Shown here: in pieces, positions 9,019-18,375 of the stretch
Position numbering within the stretch: position 1 is the first letter of the stretch
How the letters are laid out: each line of letters begins with the position of its first letter
NCBI GenBank assembly: GCA_963839165.1
Contig: CAWIUG010000049.1
Span: 186,001 to 250,000 of the forward strand
Length of the DNA: 64,000 nt
Reading direction: 5' to 3'
Source: DATFVA01 sp963839165
GTDB taxonomy: Bacteria > Bacteroidota > Ignavibacteria > Ignavibacteriales > Ignavibacteriaceae
Position numbers and translations under genes: made by a program
Notes under the pieces: generated by a model
What the model was told of the DNA's origin: nothing
Database searches by the model: none
What the model saw: only the letters and a program-made list of their open reading frames with translations

Positions 9019-9318
9019 ATGATATCTGCATTTATATTTTTTCTTCACCTGGTTTTTACCCTCGTAGTATTCACTAAAAAATGGCAGAGTGAAAATCTGA
9101 AATCAGGTTTTCTGAACCTGGGTCTTATTGCTGTTTTGTTTGCGGTCGGATGGTCGATAACGGGAATCATTGCGAAAGCGGTAATGGAACCCGCCGGATT
9201 CGGATTGTATTTCGATAGGGATACTTTTTCACTTACATTGTTAACAGTTGGCGAGTTTTTCTTCTATAGGATTTATTATAGGGAACCCGAAACCAAAACA
9301 CCTGAACCAGTAAATTAG
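9019..9318 (+). CDS. Hypothetical small membrane protein, 99 aa
   Basis: A 99-residue protein with three predicted membrane segments (about 3-18, 31-54 and 69-86) and a short Pro/Glu/Thr tail. No family is recognised. It follows the 167-aa membrane gene by five bases and is the last gene of the plus-strand group; it then faces the TonB-like gene of the opposite strand across about 200 bases without recognisable features. Confidence 0.55.
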   Translation: MISAFIFFLHLVFTLVVFTKKWQSENLKSGFLNLGLIAVLFAVGWSITGIIAKAVMEPAGFGLYFDRDTFSLTLLTVGEFFFYRIYYREPETKTPEPVN

Positions 9319-9515
9319 TAGAACCACCCGCTGGAATTGTAATCTAACAACTCTTGCTATTTTGTCTCCCCTTAAAGTCAGCCTCTCCGTTATCTAACTT
9401 AACTCCTGATCTCTCCGTAGTTCTCAATGTAGCACTTTACTACAGTTTTCCCTTTTTTAGCTCCTCCGAAACTTCCGGACTCAATCACTCTTTTTACTTG
9501 AAAACCTTATTACAA

Positions 9516-10211
9516 TTACTGTAGCCGGTATGGAAATACGATAACCGCAGCCTGCTCACTCTGCTTCTGCCCCGGTGCCAGCGCCTCAAATCTCCACTGT
9601 CTTAAAGAATTTATGGCCGCATTCTCCAGCCGGGTATCTGCCTTCGTGAGCGGAAGAATATTTCCTACGGTGCCGTCGGGAAGTATCGAAAACCTTAGCC
9701 TGATGTCTATCTCTTTGTTAACTCCCTCAGGATAATCGGGAAGAATATAACTGTAAATTCTTCTTGTACCCTGACCTCCCCAGTCGATATCGAAACCGAA
9801 GCTTCCTTCCCCCTCTGCCTTGTTTCCCTGTCCAACTGTTGTAACTTTTGAATTGGTGTTCTCTTCAGTTTCTGTTTTAACGGTTTTAGTCTCTTCTTTC
9901 TGCTTATCGGCAGGTTTAACTACATTTTCCTCTGAAGTATTTTTTGCTTTAGGAAGTTCTACTTCCTTAACCTCTTTACTTTTATCAACGGTTTCATTGG
10001 TTTCGGCTTTTGCATTTTCCTCAACCTTGTTAATCTGTGTACCAATAGCCCCCGATGAACCGGGTTGATTAGATTTGCCGAAAGAAAGTTCAACATATTC
10101 GCGGGGAGGATAATCCATTGAAAATTTTATCAGGAGAAGCAGGATAAAAATGATTATGTGAACAATCATCGAGATTGAAAACGAAATATGTCGTATTGAG
10201 TTATAAGTCAT
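9516..10211 (-). CDS. TonB-like energy transducer
   Basis: A 231-residue protein with the TonB layout: an N-terminal membrane anchor (about 11-31, SMIVHIIIFILLLLIKF), a long Lys/Glu/Thr-rich periplasmic linker (about 50-145) and a C-terminal TonB domain (about 165-231) with RLRFSILPDGTVGNI and INSLRQWRFEAL. With ExbB and ExbD it would pass the proton gradient to the outer membrane. It is the last gene of the operon descending from 17791 and follows exbD by 15 bases. The operon also encodes an outer-membrane barrel and a TPR protein, so the partner need not be a conventional TonB-dependent receptor; a TolA-like role is possible. Confidence 0.85.
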   Translation of the reverse strand: MTYNSIRHISFSISMIVHIIIFILLLLIKFSMDYPPREYVELSFGKSNQPGSSGAIGTQINKVEENAKAETNETVDKSKEVKEVELPKAKNTSEENVVKPADKQKEETKTVKTETEENTNSKVTTVGQGNKAEGEGSFGFDIDWGGQGTRRIYSYILPDYPEGVNKEIDIRLRFSILPDGTVGNILPLTKADTRLENAAINSLRQWRFEALAPGQKQSEQAAVIVFPYRLQ

Positions 10212-10226
10212 CGTTCTGAAGCTTTA

Positions 10227-10631
10227 TTATAATTGTTCTTTTTCTGTCTGTATAGTGAATTTATCAATGTTTGTTGCTTTCGCCGCATCGATAACTTTTA
10301 TTACAAGTTCTACAGGGACAGACTTATCTGCACGGATAACAAGATTCTGATCTTTCCCTTCCCCCTTCATAAGTGCAAGTCGTGCCGGCAGTTCATCTAT
10401 AGTAACTTCATCTTTGCCTGCATAAATGCCTCCTGCAGAAGTCAGGGTCACTATCAGTTGGGAAGGTGTTGTCTGTTCATTAGTTTTAGAACCCGGGAGC
10501 TTAACTTTAACCCCTGTCTGAATAACAAACTGCGAAGTAAGCAAAAAGAAAATAAGCAGCAGCATAACTATGTCAGTCAGTGATGAATAACTGAAGATTG
10601 CCAGCGGTTCGTTTGATGTTTTGAATTTCAT
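10227..10631 (-). CDS. exbD: ExbD/TolR family biopolymer transport protein
   Basis: A 134-residue protein with one N-terminal membrane helix holding the essential Asp (SSLTDIVMLLLIFFLLTS) and a periplasmic domain ending in the family's ATNIDKFTIQTEKEQL-type tail. It forms the proton channel with the ExbB/TolQ subunit encoded eight bases upstream. Length matches ExbD. ExbD and TolR cannot be told apart from sequence alone. Confidence 0.9.
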   Translation of the reverse strand: MKFKTSNEPLAIFSYSSLTDIVMLLLIFFLLTSQFVIQTGVKVKLPGSKTNEQTTPSQLIVTLTSAGGIYAGKDEVTIDELPARLALMKGEGKDQNLVIRADKSVPVELVIKVIDAAKATNIDKFTIQTEKEQL

Positions 10632-10639
10632 TTGCCTGC

Positions 10640-11296
10640 CTATATATCGATTTCTATTTCTTCTTCGAACTCCGACTGTGAAGCAGAGCTGTCCTGTATG
10701 ATATCAACTACATCATTTGCTACTGTCTCCATATCGCCTACAAGCTTTTTCACTGCACCCAGAAAATAATTATAAAATGCCAGGGCGGGGATACCTACCA
10801 TTAATCCGAATGCTGTGGTAAGCAGTGCTTCCCAGATACCGCCTGCAAGGTCGGAAGGGTTTGCAGAACCTGCCAGATCTTCTATGGTCATAAACGCGGT
10901 AATCATACCGGTTACAGTTCCAAGAAATCCAAGCAAAGGCGCTATACCGGAAATAGATGCAAGAACAGCCAGACCTTTTTCCAGTTTACTGATTTCCTGG
11001 CGGCCCGCATTTTCGATTGCCTCTTTCACTCTTTCATGTCCCAGCTTGTACTTCGTGAGTCCTTTCCTTATAATATTTGCGACGGGTGATTTCTCCTCCA
11101 TACAGTAACTGATCGCGCCCGTAATATCTTTCTTCTTAAGCATTCCTCTTATCCTCACCATAAAAGCAGGAACATTTATTCTTGCTTTCCTGATTACAAT
11201 ATATCTGTCTATAATCACTGTCAGTCCTATTATAGAGCAGGCCAGAATAAACCACATGATTATTCCACCTTTGAGAAATATTGAAAACAACTCCAT
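10640..11296 (-). CDS. exbB: ExbB/TolQ/MotA family proton channel protein
   Basis: A 218-residue protein with three membrane helices (about 9-28, 105-130 and 152-176) and the conserved family segment LASISGIAPLLGFLGTVTGM followed by GGIWEALLTTAFGLMVGIPA. It forms the stator channel with the downstream ExbD. The upstream HU/SPOR gene ends 26 bases before its start, so it is part of the operon 17791-9516. TolQ is an equally valid name; the cell-wall-binding SPOR and TPR neighbours tilt the context towards an envelope-integrity role. Confidence 0.9.
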   Translation of the reverse strand: MELFSIFLKGGIIMWFILACSIIGLTVIIDRYIVIRKARINVPAFMVRIRGMLKKKDITGAISYCMEEKSPVANIIRKGLTKYKLGHERVKEAIENAGRQEISKLEKGLAVLASISGIAPLLGFLGTVTGMITAFMTIEDLAGSANPSDLAGGIWEALLTTAFGLMVGIPALAFYNYFLGAVKKLVGDMETVANDVVDIIQDSSASQSEFEEEIEIDI

Positions 11297-11322
11297 AGTC
11301 TTCCTTTTCCTTTACGTTATAT

Positions 11323-13194
11323 TTAGTGATTTCCGTTTACAAAATTTTCTGCTTCTTCCAGAGATTTAAAGTAGCCGACCCTAACCCTATAATACAATCC
11401 CATTCCCTGTATTTCCGATTTTTCTGCAAAAGCGGTATAACCTGCATCTCTGTACTTATTAACTTCGCTTAAAGCAATAGTTTTACTCTTCCATGAGGAA
11501 ACCTGCACAACTACACCTTCAGGATATTGGTAGATATAATTACCTATTCTCCGGGCATTTACAGGTTCCCTGATCTCAGATAAATCGGACGTTGCTGGGT
11601 TTGTGTTTTCTGCAGTATTTATTCCGGCTTCGTTTTTATCATGCTTATCTCCAACAGTTCCATTCTCATCCGGTTTGTTTTCACCGGATTTATTGTACGG
11701 ATATGTTACAGGTACATCATAGTTTCTTTCTATGGTTGTTGTCTGTCCTGTTTTAGTTTCTTCTGGTATACCACTGTTGGCGCTCTTCAGCTTAAAGTAG
11801 AGAAAAATTATACCGGCCAGCGCGATCACAACAACAAAGGCAATAATGAATGAGGGAACACTGCTGCGTTTCCTGTAGCCCTGGTAATCACGGATGCCCT
11901 TTTTCTTTTTAACAGGATTTTCATCATCGATCTCATCCAGTCCTTCTATTCCTGAAAGATCAAAGTTAAATTCGGCTGTGGTTCTGCGTACTTTCTGGTA
12001 GCCGCCGCGGACCTCAGTGACCCTCTTTGGTTTGTTATCTTCAGTTTCTTCAATATCATCAAATTCTGTCGTTCTAAATTCTTTTGTAAGAGATCGCACC
12101 CTTTGAAAGTTCTTTAATACTGGTTCTTCTGGTTCCGGTGCTTTTGGCCCGGGTTCAGCTTCAGGTTCCTCAGGTTCTTCCGGTTCCTCCATTGATGATT
12201 CTGTTTCCGAGGGAAGCGGTTCACTGTTGGGTATGTCGGGCTTCTCATACCCTGCTGCAGGGGAAGTAAATTTCTTTTCAGAACTTGTATCATCTTCTCT
12301 ACCGGGTGAATCTGTCAATTCCTCATTATCATCTTCAAAGTATACATTCTCGTCTTCCTCTTCATCTATAACCTCTTCGAAGATATCTTCTTCCTGAACT
12401 TCATTACCGCTTTCTCCTTCAAAATCAGGTTCAACCTTTGCGGTATTGTTTTGTTCAGGTTCAACCTTCGGAACTGCTTCTTCAAGATCTGTATTCTCAC
12501 GACCTGTTTCAAGATCCAGTATAGAATCCTCTTCAATCTCTCCTGAGAGGTTCTCACCGAAATCCCACGAAAGGTTTTCGAATTCTCTTGTCTTCAGGAA
12601 ATCGCTTCGTGAAGGTACCGGGATTTCATCCTGGGTATTCTCTTCCCCTGTTTTTTTCCGATCGGCATTACTTCCGGCGCTTTCTTCGTCATCTTTAAGG
12701 CGGATTGTTTCGGTCTCTTTACCGCCTCCAGTTTTTTCGGCTTCGCTTATGAGTCTTGCAATCTTTGATTCAAGCAGGCTTCTTAGTTCCGTTCCCGATG
12801 GAGGGATAAAAAATTCGGTTTCTTTTACTCCCTTTAGAGGAATAATAGGTTTTCCGATACTTAAACTAAAATAAGAATCTACAGGCTGGTATTCCTTTTC
12901 TATACCCGAGGGGACATTAAAGATTATTTCTTCATCTTCCGAAGGGTTCTCGTCTTTATTTATATATATGATAAGATCCGAGTAAATATATTCCTCTTCG
13001 GGATTCTGTGAGCTTCGGTTCTCAATCTGGCCTACGCGCAGCTGGAACATTCCCACCCCATCAATATCGATTGATTCACCGGGCTTAAGTATTTCAGAAG
13101 CGTTCTTCAAAAAAATCTCAAAAAACTTCTTTGCCTCGGTGTCAGGCACTCCCGCTTTCTTTGAGATTTTTCTAATTAATTCTGCTTTATTCAT
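11323..13194 (-). CDS. HU-like DNA-binding-fold / transmembrane / SPOR fusion protein
   Basis: The 623-residue protein joins three parts. Residues 1-95 resemble the HU/CCDC81-like fold (MNKAELIRKISKKAG, then KPGESIDIDGVGMFQLRVG). Residues 150-420 are a low-complexity, strongly acidic Glu/Pro-rich linker. A membrane helix lies at about 443-465 after basic residues (KKKKGIRDYQGYRKR), and a SPOR peptidoglycan-binding domain occupies about 556-623 (VVVQVSSWKSKTIAL, YYRVRVGYFKSLEEA). The topology would be N-in: HU-like domain in the cytoplasm, SPOR in the periplasm. Such HU-SPOR proteins are seen in Bacteroidota but their job is unknown. It sits between the outer-membrane barrel gene and exbB. Whether the HU-like part binds DNA is not evident from the sequence. 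Confidence 0.8.
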   Translation of the reverse strand: MNKAELIRKISKKAGVPDTEAKKFFEIFLKNASEILKPGESIDIDGVGMFQLRVGQIENRSSQNPEEEYIYSDLIIYINKDENPSEDEEIIFNVPSGIEKEYQPVDSYFSLSIGKPIIPLKGVKETEFFIPPSGTELRSLLESKIARLISEAEKTGGGKETETIRLKDDEESAGSNADRKKTGEENTQDEIPVPSRSDFLKTREFENLSWDFGENLSGEIEEDSILDLETGRENTDLEEAVPKVEPEQNNTAKVEPDFEGESGNEVQEEDIFEEVIDEEEDENVYFEDDNEELTDSPGREDDTSSEKKFTSPAAGYEKPDIPNSEPLPSETESSMEEPEEPEEPEAEPGPKAPEPEEPVLKNFQRVRSLTKEFRTTEFDDIEETEDNKPKRVTEVRGGYQKVRRTTAEFNFDLSGIEGLDEIDDENPVKKKKGIRDYQGYRKRSSVPSFIIAFVVVIALAGIIFLYFKLKSANSGIPEETKTGQTTTIERNYDVPVTYPYNKSGENKPDENGTVGDKHDKNEAGINTAENTNPATSDLSEIREPVNARRIGNYIYQYPEGVVVQVSSWKSKTIALSEVNKYRDAGYTAFAEKSEIQGMGLYYRVRVGYFKSLEEAENFVNGNH

Positions 13195-13220
13195 TATACA
13201 GGTAATTATTTGTTTAAGAT

Positions 13221-14825
13221 TTACCAGGCAAACTTAATTCCACCGGTTATATTCAATGGAAGATCTTTGTACCTGTACCAATTGTAATTTTCATGATCTA
13301 AAAGATTATTCATCTTCAGCGTAATAGAAAACGCTGGTGTTAGTTTATAAGAAAAATTTAACCCGAGGTCAATATAAGGATTTAGAGTCTGTGTATTCGT
13401 CAAATTCGCAAAAGTTTCTGACGTATAATATAATGAAGCTCCTGTACTTAATCCCATTTGAAAATCATAATTATATTTTAGTGAAGCAGTCCATTCCGGA
13501 TAATAAGGTATGAACATGCCCGCGTCGTCTTTTACATTCTCATACTGAATAGTACCATAGAATACTCCGAAAGGTCCCGGGTGAAACAGCAGGTTAAGGA
13601 ACCCGGCAATGCTGTTGCCTCCTGCTGTTGCAAGATCGAAGGTCCCATCGATAATATCATTTTTGAAATAAGGTATTTCATCTGAAGTGTAGAACTTAAC
13701 TCCTCCGTCAATTTCAAAGTACCTTTCATATTCATACTTGATGACAGCCTTAAGCACATTAGATTTCTCAAAAAAGAGGTTCGTAAAGCTGTTTACATCA
13801 AGATAAGGGTTCATCCTTATAAAATAATTTTCGGTGAGAAATTTAGCAGAAGGAGCGAATTCTCCGAAAAGAGTAACATTCTTTTCAAGGTGCAGGGCAG
13901 CAGAAGCATATGGTGCACTGAAGCTATGTCCCCCATCCTGTGCGTAACTTATTCCGAAATCGGCACGTAATATATCCGAAAGAGTCAGTCCTACGGTGGG
14001 ACGAACATGCACGAAGTATAACTCCGAATTATCCTGCAGCTGATTAAGAATATACTGCCTCTTGTAATTAAGATTTACGTTTACATTGAAAGCAGAAAAG
14101 CTGGCTTTTGCGAAACCGTCGAAGCCGAAAAGATTTTCGGAAAAATTGGGATTGTCAAGGTTTGCAAGCTGATCAGAAAACTGCATTTCGTAAATGAAGT
14201 TCTCATGTGAAAGGTTATTCAGGAGAAAGGAAAAATCTCCCGTATTCAGGTTCCTTTTCTCTGCAGGATCCTGTTCATAATATCTGCCGTAAACCTTGTA
14301 GCCGTTCACCGCCAGGTCGCCGTTCAGCTTGAGCTTCATTCCGTTGAAAGCGGGTGTTTCACTGTTGATAAAGTAATATAATGTGGCCCCGCCGTTAAGT
14401 GAATATTTTTCACTGTTAGGGACGTACGCTCTCTGGTTCAGTACGCCGGCTCTTGCCTCTATCATTCCTCCTGAAAGAGGATGTGAATATACGAGCTTTG
14501 CTGTGGGAAGGAAATATGATCCTATGCCTGCTTCAAGCCAGCCGTTATGATAGTTTAATGAGTCGAAAAGGGTAAGATCGTTCTTCAAAGGACTTGGAAA
14601 TTCCTTCAGTTCAAGCTCTTCAGGTGAAAATGAGGGCCTGATAAAATCACCGGATATTGTTGACACAAAATCAGGCGGAATCTTTTTGGCCTGTTCTACC
14701 GAAACAACTTCTTTTCCCGTAATAATAAAATCAGGCAGTTCAACGTTGCCGCTGGATTTGGTTGTTTCTTGTGCATATGCGGAAAGGGATAAAACAATTA
14801 GTAATAAGAATAGTTTTTTTATCAT
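13221..14825 (-). CDS. Outer-membrane beta-barrel protein (TonB-dependent-receptor-like, no plug)
   Basis: A 534-residue protein with a signal peptide (about 1-18, ending AYAQ). A short segment ELPDFIITGKEVVSV resembles the leading motif seen before TonB-dependent barrels. The rest alternates aromatic and polar residues in beta-strand fashion (for example LNVNLNYKRQY and TASLKYNYDFQMG) and ends in an aromatic residue (GGIKFAW), the usual outer-membrane barrel signal. No plug domain is apparent. It overlaps the TPR gene by four bases (ATGA) and precedes the HU/SPOR gene by 26 bases, so it is coupled to the Exb-type system. Confidence 0.75.
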   Translation of the reverse strand: MIKKLFLLLIVLSLSAYAQETTKSSGNVELPDFIITGKEVVSVEQAKKIPPDFVSTISGDFIRPSFSPEELELKEFPSPLKNDLTLFDSLNYHNGWLEAGIGSYFLPTAKLVYSHPLSGGMIEARAGVLNQRAYVPNSEKYSLNGGATLYYFINSETPAFNGMKLKLNGDLAVNGYKVYGRYYEQDPAEKRNLNTGDFSFLLNNLSHENFIYEMQFSDQLANLDNPNFSENLFGFDGFAKASFSAFNVNVNLNYKRQYILNQLQDNSELYFVHVRPTVGLTLSDILRADFGISYAQDGGHSFSAPYASAALHLEKNVTLFGEFAPSAKFLTENYFIRMNPYLDVNSFTNLFFEKSNVLKAVIKYEYERYFEIDGGVKFYTSDEIPYFKNDIIDGTFDLATAGGNSIAGFLNLLFHPGPFGVFYGTIQYENVKDDAGMFIPYYPEWTASLKYNYDFQMGLSTGASLYYTSETFANLTNTQTLNPYIDLGLNFSYKLTPAFSITLKMNNLLDHENYNWYRYKDLPLNITGGIKFAW

Positions 14826-17791
14826 TTCAGTTTCCTCAGCTTACTCTGTGCTTCCTGACCGAATTGGTCTCCTTTGTGCTTCGAAAGAACAGATCTGTAA
14901 TATTCTTTGGCCTTGTCATATTCCTCCTGATCGGTGTAAATATCGCCCAATTTCATATATGATTTAGTAAGCCATTCCTCATAGGCTGAAAAGATCGTCC
15001 TGACACGTTCCAATGCACTGATTGCATCAACTGTATTTCCCTCTTCGGCAAGTGTGGCTCCAAGGTAATACTGAGCTTTTGCACCAATATCATCGGACCT
15101 TGAATCTGCCAGGTTCTTAAAATAAAACTCAGCATTGCTATATCTTTCTGCCGCAAGCTCAATCAATCCCAGTTCCAGTTTTGCCTTCTCCGAAAAGATA
15201 GTCCCGCTGTAATTCTGCACCACATTCTGGAATACACTGTATGCATTATCAGGATCTTTCTTATTACCGTAAGTTATCCCCTTCATAAATAGTATTTCCA
15301 CAATCCTGGGAGATTTCGGTATCTTATCGAGGGCTTTATCATATATTTCAATGGCAGAATCATAATCCTGCATATTGTTGTATATCGTTCCTATCTCCAG
15401 CACTGCCGCCCCGGCTGCTTCACTCTTTGGATAAGAATCAAATACCTTCCGGAAATTAAACACCGCTTCCTCATTCTGGCCCAGGTTCTGGGCGCTCTTG
15501 CCGATCCAGTAATAAGCGTCAGGGACCTGTTTGCTTGAAGGATAATCAGATACAAATTCTTTATAGCTTAGCTCTGCTTTTTCATACTCACGCATGCTGT
15601 AATAGATCTCGCCCTTCTTGAAGAAAAGCTGGTCAGCGAAGCTGAGACCGGGATTCTTTGAAACGAAGTTGTCAATCAGGTTAACTGCTTTTTCTGGTTG
15701 ATTCTTCGCGACATAGCTGTACTGGATACCGTTCACGGCATCGAATACATAATCGGAAGAGGGAAAAATTGTAATAACCTTCTCATAGTTTGCTATTGCT
15801 GAATCATATTTTGCCTGGTTGAAATATGAATCTCCTATTGAGTACCATGCCAGAGGCACCAGCGATGAATTAGGATAGACACTCATCAGCTCATGGTATT
15901 TTGCAATCGCTTCTTTGAAATTTTCCTTCTGAAAGTAAATCCAGCCTATTGTATACATTGAACCCTGTGCATAATCAGACTGTGGGAACTTCTGCTGCAG
16001 GTTATTAAATTCAGTTATGGCCTCGTCGGTATTCCCTGCTTTATAAAGCGCCTGAGCAAACTGGTAGTAACCGTATGGATTATCAATTGAGGCTGTACCA
16101 ACTGCAAACAAATCTTTATAAATCCTGCTGGCGGCCGCATAATTTTTAATTCCGTAGTAACTGTCGGCAAGTCTGAGTTTGGCGTCAACAACTCTTTTAT
16201 TTTTCCGGTGTTTCTTGATGAAGTCGGAGAACAGCTCTGCGGCGCTGCTGAAATTATTCAGGTTGAAATAGCAGTAAGCCTTTCCGTATAATGCCTGTCC
16301 CGCAAGGAGAGTGTCTTCAGAGCTGATCTTATTATAAGATTTGAGTGCATCACTGTAAGTTCCAAGTGCGTAATAACTTTCAGCCAGGTAAAAATTTATT
16401 TTATCATTCTCAACACGGCTTTCCTGGGCATTCATAAGTTTAAGGTAGTCCACAGCATCGCTGTATTTTCCCTGGTAGTAATATGCGGTTCCAAGTCCCA
16501 GCTTTGCTCTGTTAGTTATCTCAGCCTTTACATCGATAACATCAATTGCATCTTTAAAATGATTAACTGCATCATCGTAATCCTTTTTGTTTAATGCAAC
16601 CTCGCCCAGCATGGTTAACGCACGTGCTTTTACTCCCGGAATATCAGAATCAGAAGCAGCCTGAAGGTAACTTTCAGAGTTTATGTAATCCTTATTCTCA
16701 AAATAATAACCGCCAAGCTGGTATCGGGCATCTTCAGCAAGACCTCTGCCTGGATATTTTTTCAGAAATTCCTGATATAACCTGAAGGCCTCATCAATTT
16801 TTCCTGAATACCTCTTTGCCTCTGCTTTCCAGTAAAATGACTTAATAGCAATAGTGTCGCTCCCTTCCGAAATCGAATTGAATACAGAATATGCCTCGTT
16901 GTATTTCTGCTGCTGAAAATAACACCATGCGAGTCCGTATTTAGAATCCCTGATAACATCGGAAGAGGGGAAGCCTTCGATTACTGCTCTAAAGGATTTT
17001 TCCGCATCGTCATATTCCTGCACCCTGTAATATGAATTTGCAAGCAGGTACAGGCTCTCAGCATATATATCAGCCGGAAGGCTCGTCAGAGTCGGGTTGT
17101 TCAGTTCTAGGATAGATGACTGGTAATCCTTTAACTTAAAATAACAGATGCCTATCCTTATTTGTGCATTCAGAGCGAGTGGACTGTCACTATGATACGA
17201 TAAAAGCTGATCGTAGTAATGAACTGCCTTTTCATAATTTCCTGTTTTTTCATAAGCATTTGCTAGTGTATAAATGGAATAATCGATATACTTATTATTC
17301 TTTTTATTATTTACAGCTTCTTCAAGGAAGGAAATTGCATCCTCGAGCCTGTTCTGCATTGTGTAGGATTCACCTATCCAGTAAAGAGCAGATCCGGTAT
17401 GCTCGGTTTCAGGGTATTCATCGAGGAGCTGCTTCAGGTTTTTCCTGCTTTCATCATATTTTTCTTCCTCAAAGTAAATGATGCCAAGCTTATACAAAGC
17501 CTTATACCTGAAAGCAGACCAGTTGAAATTATTTACGATGAACTCAAATCCTGCTGCGGCGGCGTTCTTTTCGCCAAGATTAAGTAGTGCATCTGAATAA
17601 TAATATTTCGCTGCTGCAAATTGTTCGTCGGTTAAATTGTATTCCGTAAAGAAATTGTCAAAAAGCCGAACGGCTGTGGAATACTGTTGGTTATTATATG
17701 CAGCCATTGCCTGGTCATATTTGTCAGCGGTTGTTTGAGGCCAGGAAGTAACTGTTATTATAAATATCAGTAAAAAAGAAAGTTTCTTCAT
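14822..17791 (-). CDS. Large exported tetratricopeptide-repeat protein (989 aa)
   Basis: A signal peptide (about 1-19) is followed by an array of some 25 TPR units to the C-terminus, many of the form SDYAQGSMYTIGWIYFQKEN or YPSSKQVPDAYYWIG. Similar arrays occur in YbgF/CpoB and BamD-like periplasmic scaffolds, where they bind partner proteins. It is the first gene of an operon with a barrel, HU/SPOR, ExbB, ExbD and TonB-like gene; CpoB in Proteobacteria similarly accompanies Tol-Pal. I infer a periplasmic scaffold connecting the energised inner-membrane complex with the outer membrane or cell-wall enzymes. Confidence 0.85.
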   Translation of the reverse strand: MKKLSFLLIFIITVTSWPQTTADKYDQAMAAYNNQQYSTAVRLFDNFFTEYNLTDEQFAAAKYYYSDALLNLGEKNAAAAGFEFIVNNFNWSAFRYKALYKLGIIYFEEEKYDESRKNLKQLLDEYPETEHTGSALYWIGESYTMQNRLEDAISFLEEAVNNKKNNKYIDYSIYTLANAYEKTGNYEKAVHYYDQLLSYHSDSPLALNAQIRIGICYFKLKDYQSSILELNNPTLTSLPADIYAESLYLLANSYYRVQEYDDAEKSFRAVIEGFPSSDVIRDSKYGLAWCYFQQQKYNEAYSVFNSISEGSDTIAIKSFYWKAEAKRYSGKIDEAFRLYQEFLKKYPGRGLAEDARYQLGGYYFENKDYINSESYLQAASDSDIPGVKARALTMLGEVALNKKDYDDAVNHFKDAIDVIDVKAEITNRAKLGLGTAYYYQGKYSDAVDYLKLMNAQESRVENDKINFYLAESYYALGTYSDALKSYNKISSEDTLLAGQALYGKAYCYFNLNNFSSAAELFSDFIKKHRKNKRVVDAKLRLADSYYGIKNYAAASRIYKDLFAVGTASIDNPYGYYQFAQALYKAGNTDEAITEFNNLQQKFPQSDYAQGSMYTIGWIYFQKENFKEAIAKYHELMSVYPNSSLVPLAWYSIGDSYFNQAKYDSAIANYEKVITIFPSSDYVFDAVNGIQYSYVAKNQPEKAVNLIDNFVSKNPGLSFADQLFFKKGEIYYSMREYEKAELSYKEFVSDYPSSKQVPDAYYWIGKSAQNLGQNEEAVFNFRKVFDSYPKSEAAGAAVLEIGTIYNNMQDYDSAIEIYDKALDKIPKSPRIVEILFMKGITYGNKKDPDNAYSVFQNVVQNYSGTIFSEKAKLELGLIELAAERYSNAEFYFKNLADSRSDDIGAKAQYYLGATLAEEGNTVDAISALERVRTIFSAYEEWLTKSYMKLGDIYTDQEEYDKAKEYYRSVLSKHKGDQFGQEAQSKLRKLK

Positions 17792-18260
17792 TCAGTTATT
17801 CTGTTCCCTATTAAAAAAATACAATTGTGCGCCATTTTGTTTATTTCCTGAGTATTTATACTTCCCCTGAATAGAGATCCCAGTGTTATATCCAATATCC
17901 GGACTGTCGATCCAGGCCAATGTGATCAATAATATAAAATGAATTTGCTCCTTATCAATCCATAAAACCGATATCATAACGACCCACCCTCCAAATACAA
18001 ATAATAGAAAGCAGGGAGAAATAGTACAATGCCTCTTCGGATAGTCAGAAATTGGATTTTTATAGAAAGGACGGAAATCAGGAGAGCGGGAATAACTCCC
18101 ATTAAAAATTGGTAAATAATTACAGAATTGCCTGGTTCAACTAGTAATATCAAATGATGCTGCCCTGAAAAATAAATTCTCAGTTTTGATGCTCAATATA
18201 GTTTTTCTACTTTTATAAAGTCAATACTTAAAATAGCATACAGGATTTCACTTAAAGATA
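17792..18260. other. Intergenic region upstream of the TPR-Exb operon
   Basis: A 584-base divergent spacer runs from 17792 to 18375. The only minus-strand frame (17792-17977, 61 codons) ends exactly where the TPR gene begins, has no ribosome binding site or recognisable content, and is probably 5' untranslated sequence. Promoters for both directions must lie here; only the plus-strand one at 18261-18292 is discernible. Confidence 0.4.
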
Positions 18261-18292
18261 TTTGTTAAAGATCGATAGCTCTGCTATATTTA
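18261..18292 (+). promoter_or_regulatory. Candidate Bacteroidota-type promoter (TTTG-N20-TATATTTA)
   Basis: TTTG at 18261-18264 and TATATTTA at 18285-18292 are 20 bases apart, close to the -33 TTTG / -7 TAnnTTTG pattern of Bacteroidota primary sigma factors. It lies about 85 bases before the ATG of the beta-barrel gene at 18376. AT-rich sequence makes chance matches likely. Confidence 0.35.
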
Positions 18293-18375
18293 CTATGTAT
18301 TGTGAGCAGTATAATTCAGAATGGTAAGTTTTTTTAATATAATTTTGAAATTCAAACAAAAATAAAGGAATTACC

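Noticed and set aside
9319..9515. Search for a terminator between the convergent 99-aa and TonB-like genes
   Set aside because: No stable hairpin with a T run could be recognised by eye.
12446..12874. Long plus-strand frame opposite the HU/SPOR linker
   Set aside because: It is a shadow of the low-complexity Glu-rich linker, giving Ser/Phe-rich text without gene features.
17792..17977. Minus-strand 61-codon frame abutting the TPR gene
   Set aside because: No ribosome binding site, no recognisable content; likely leader sequence of the operon.
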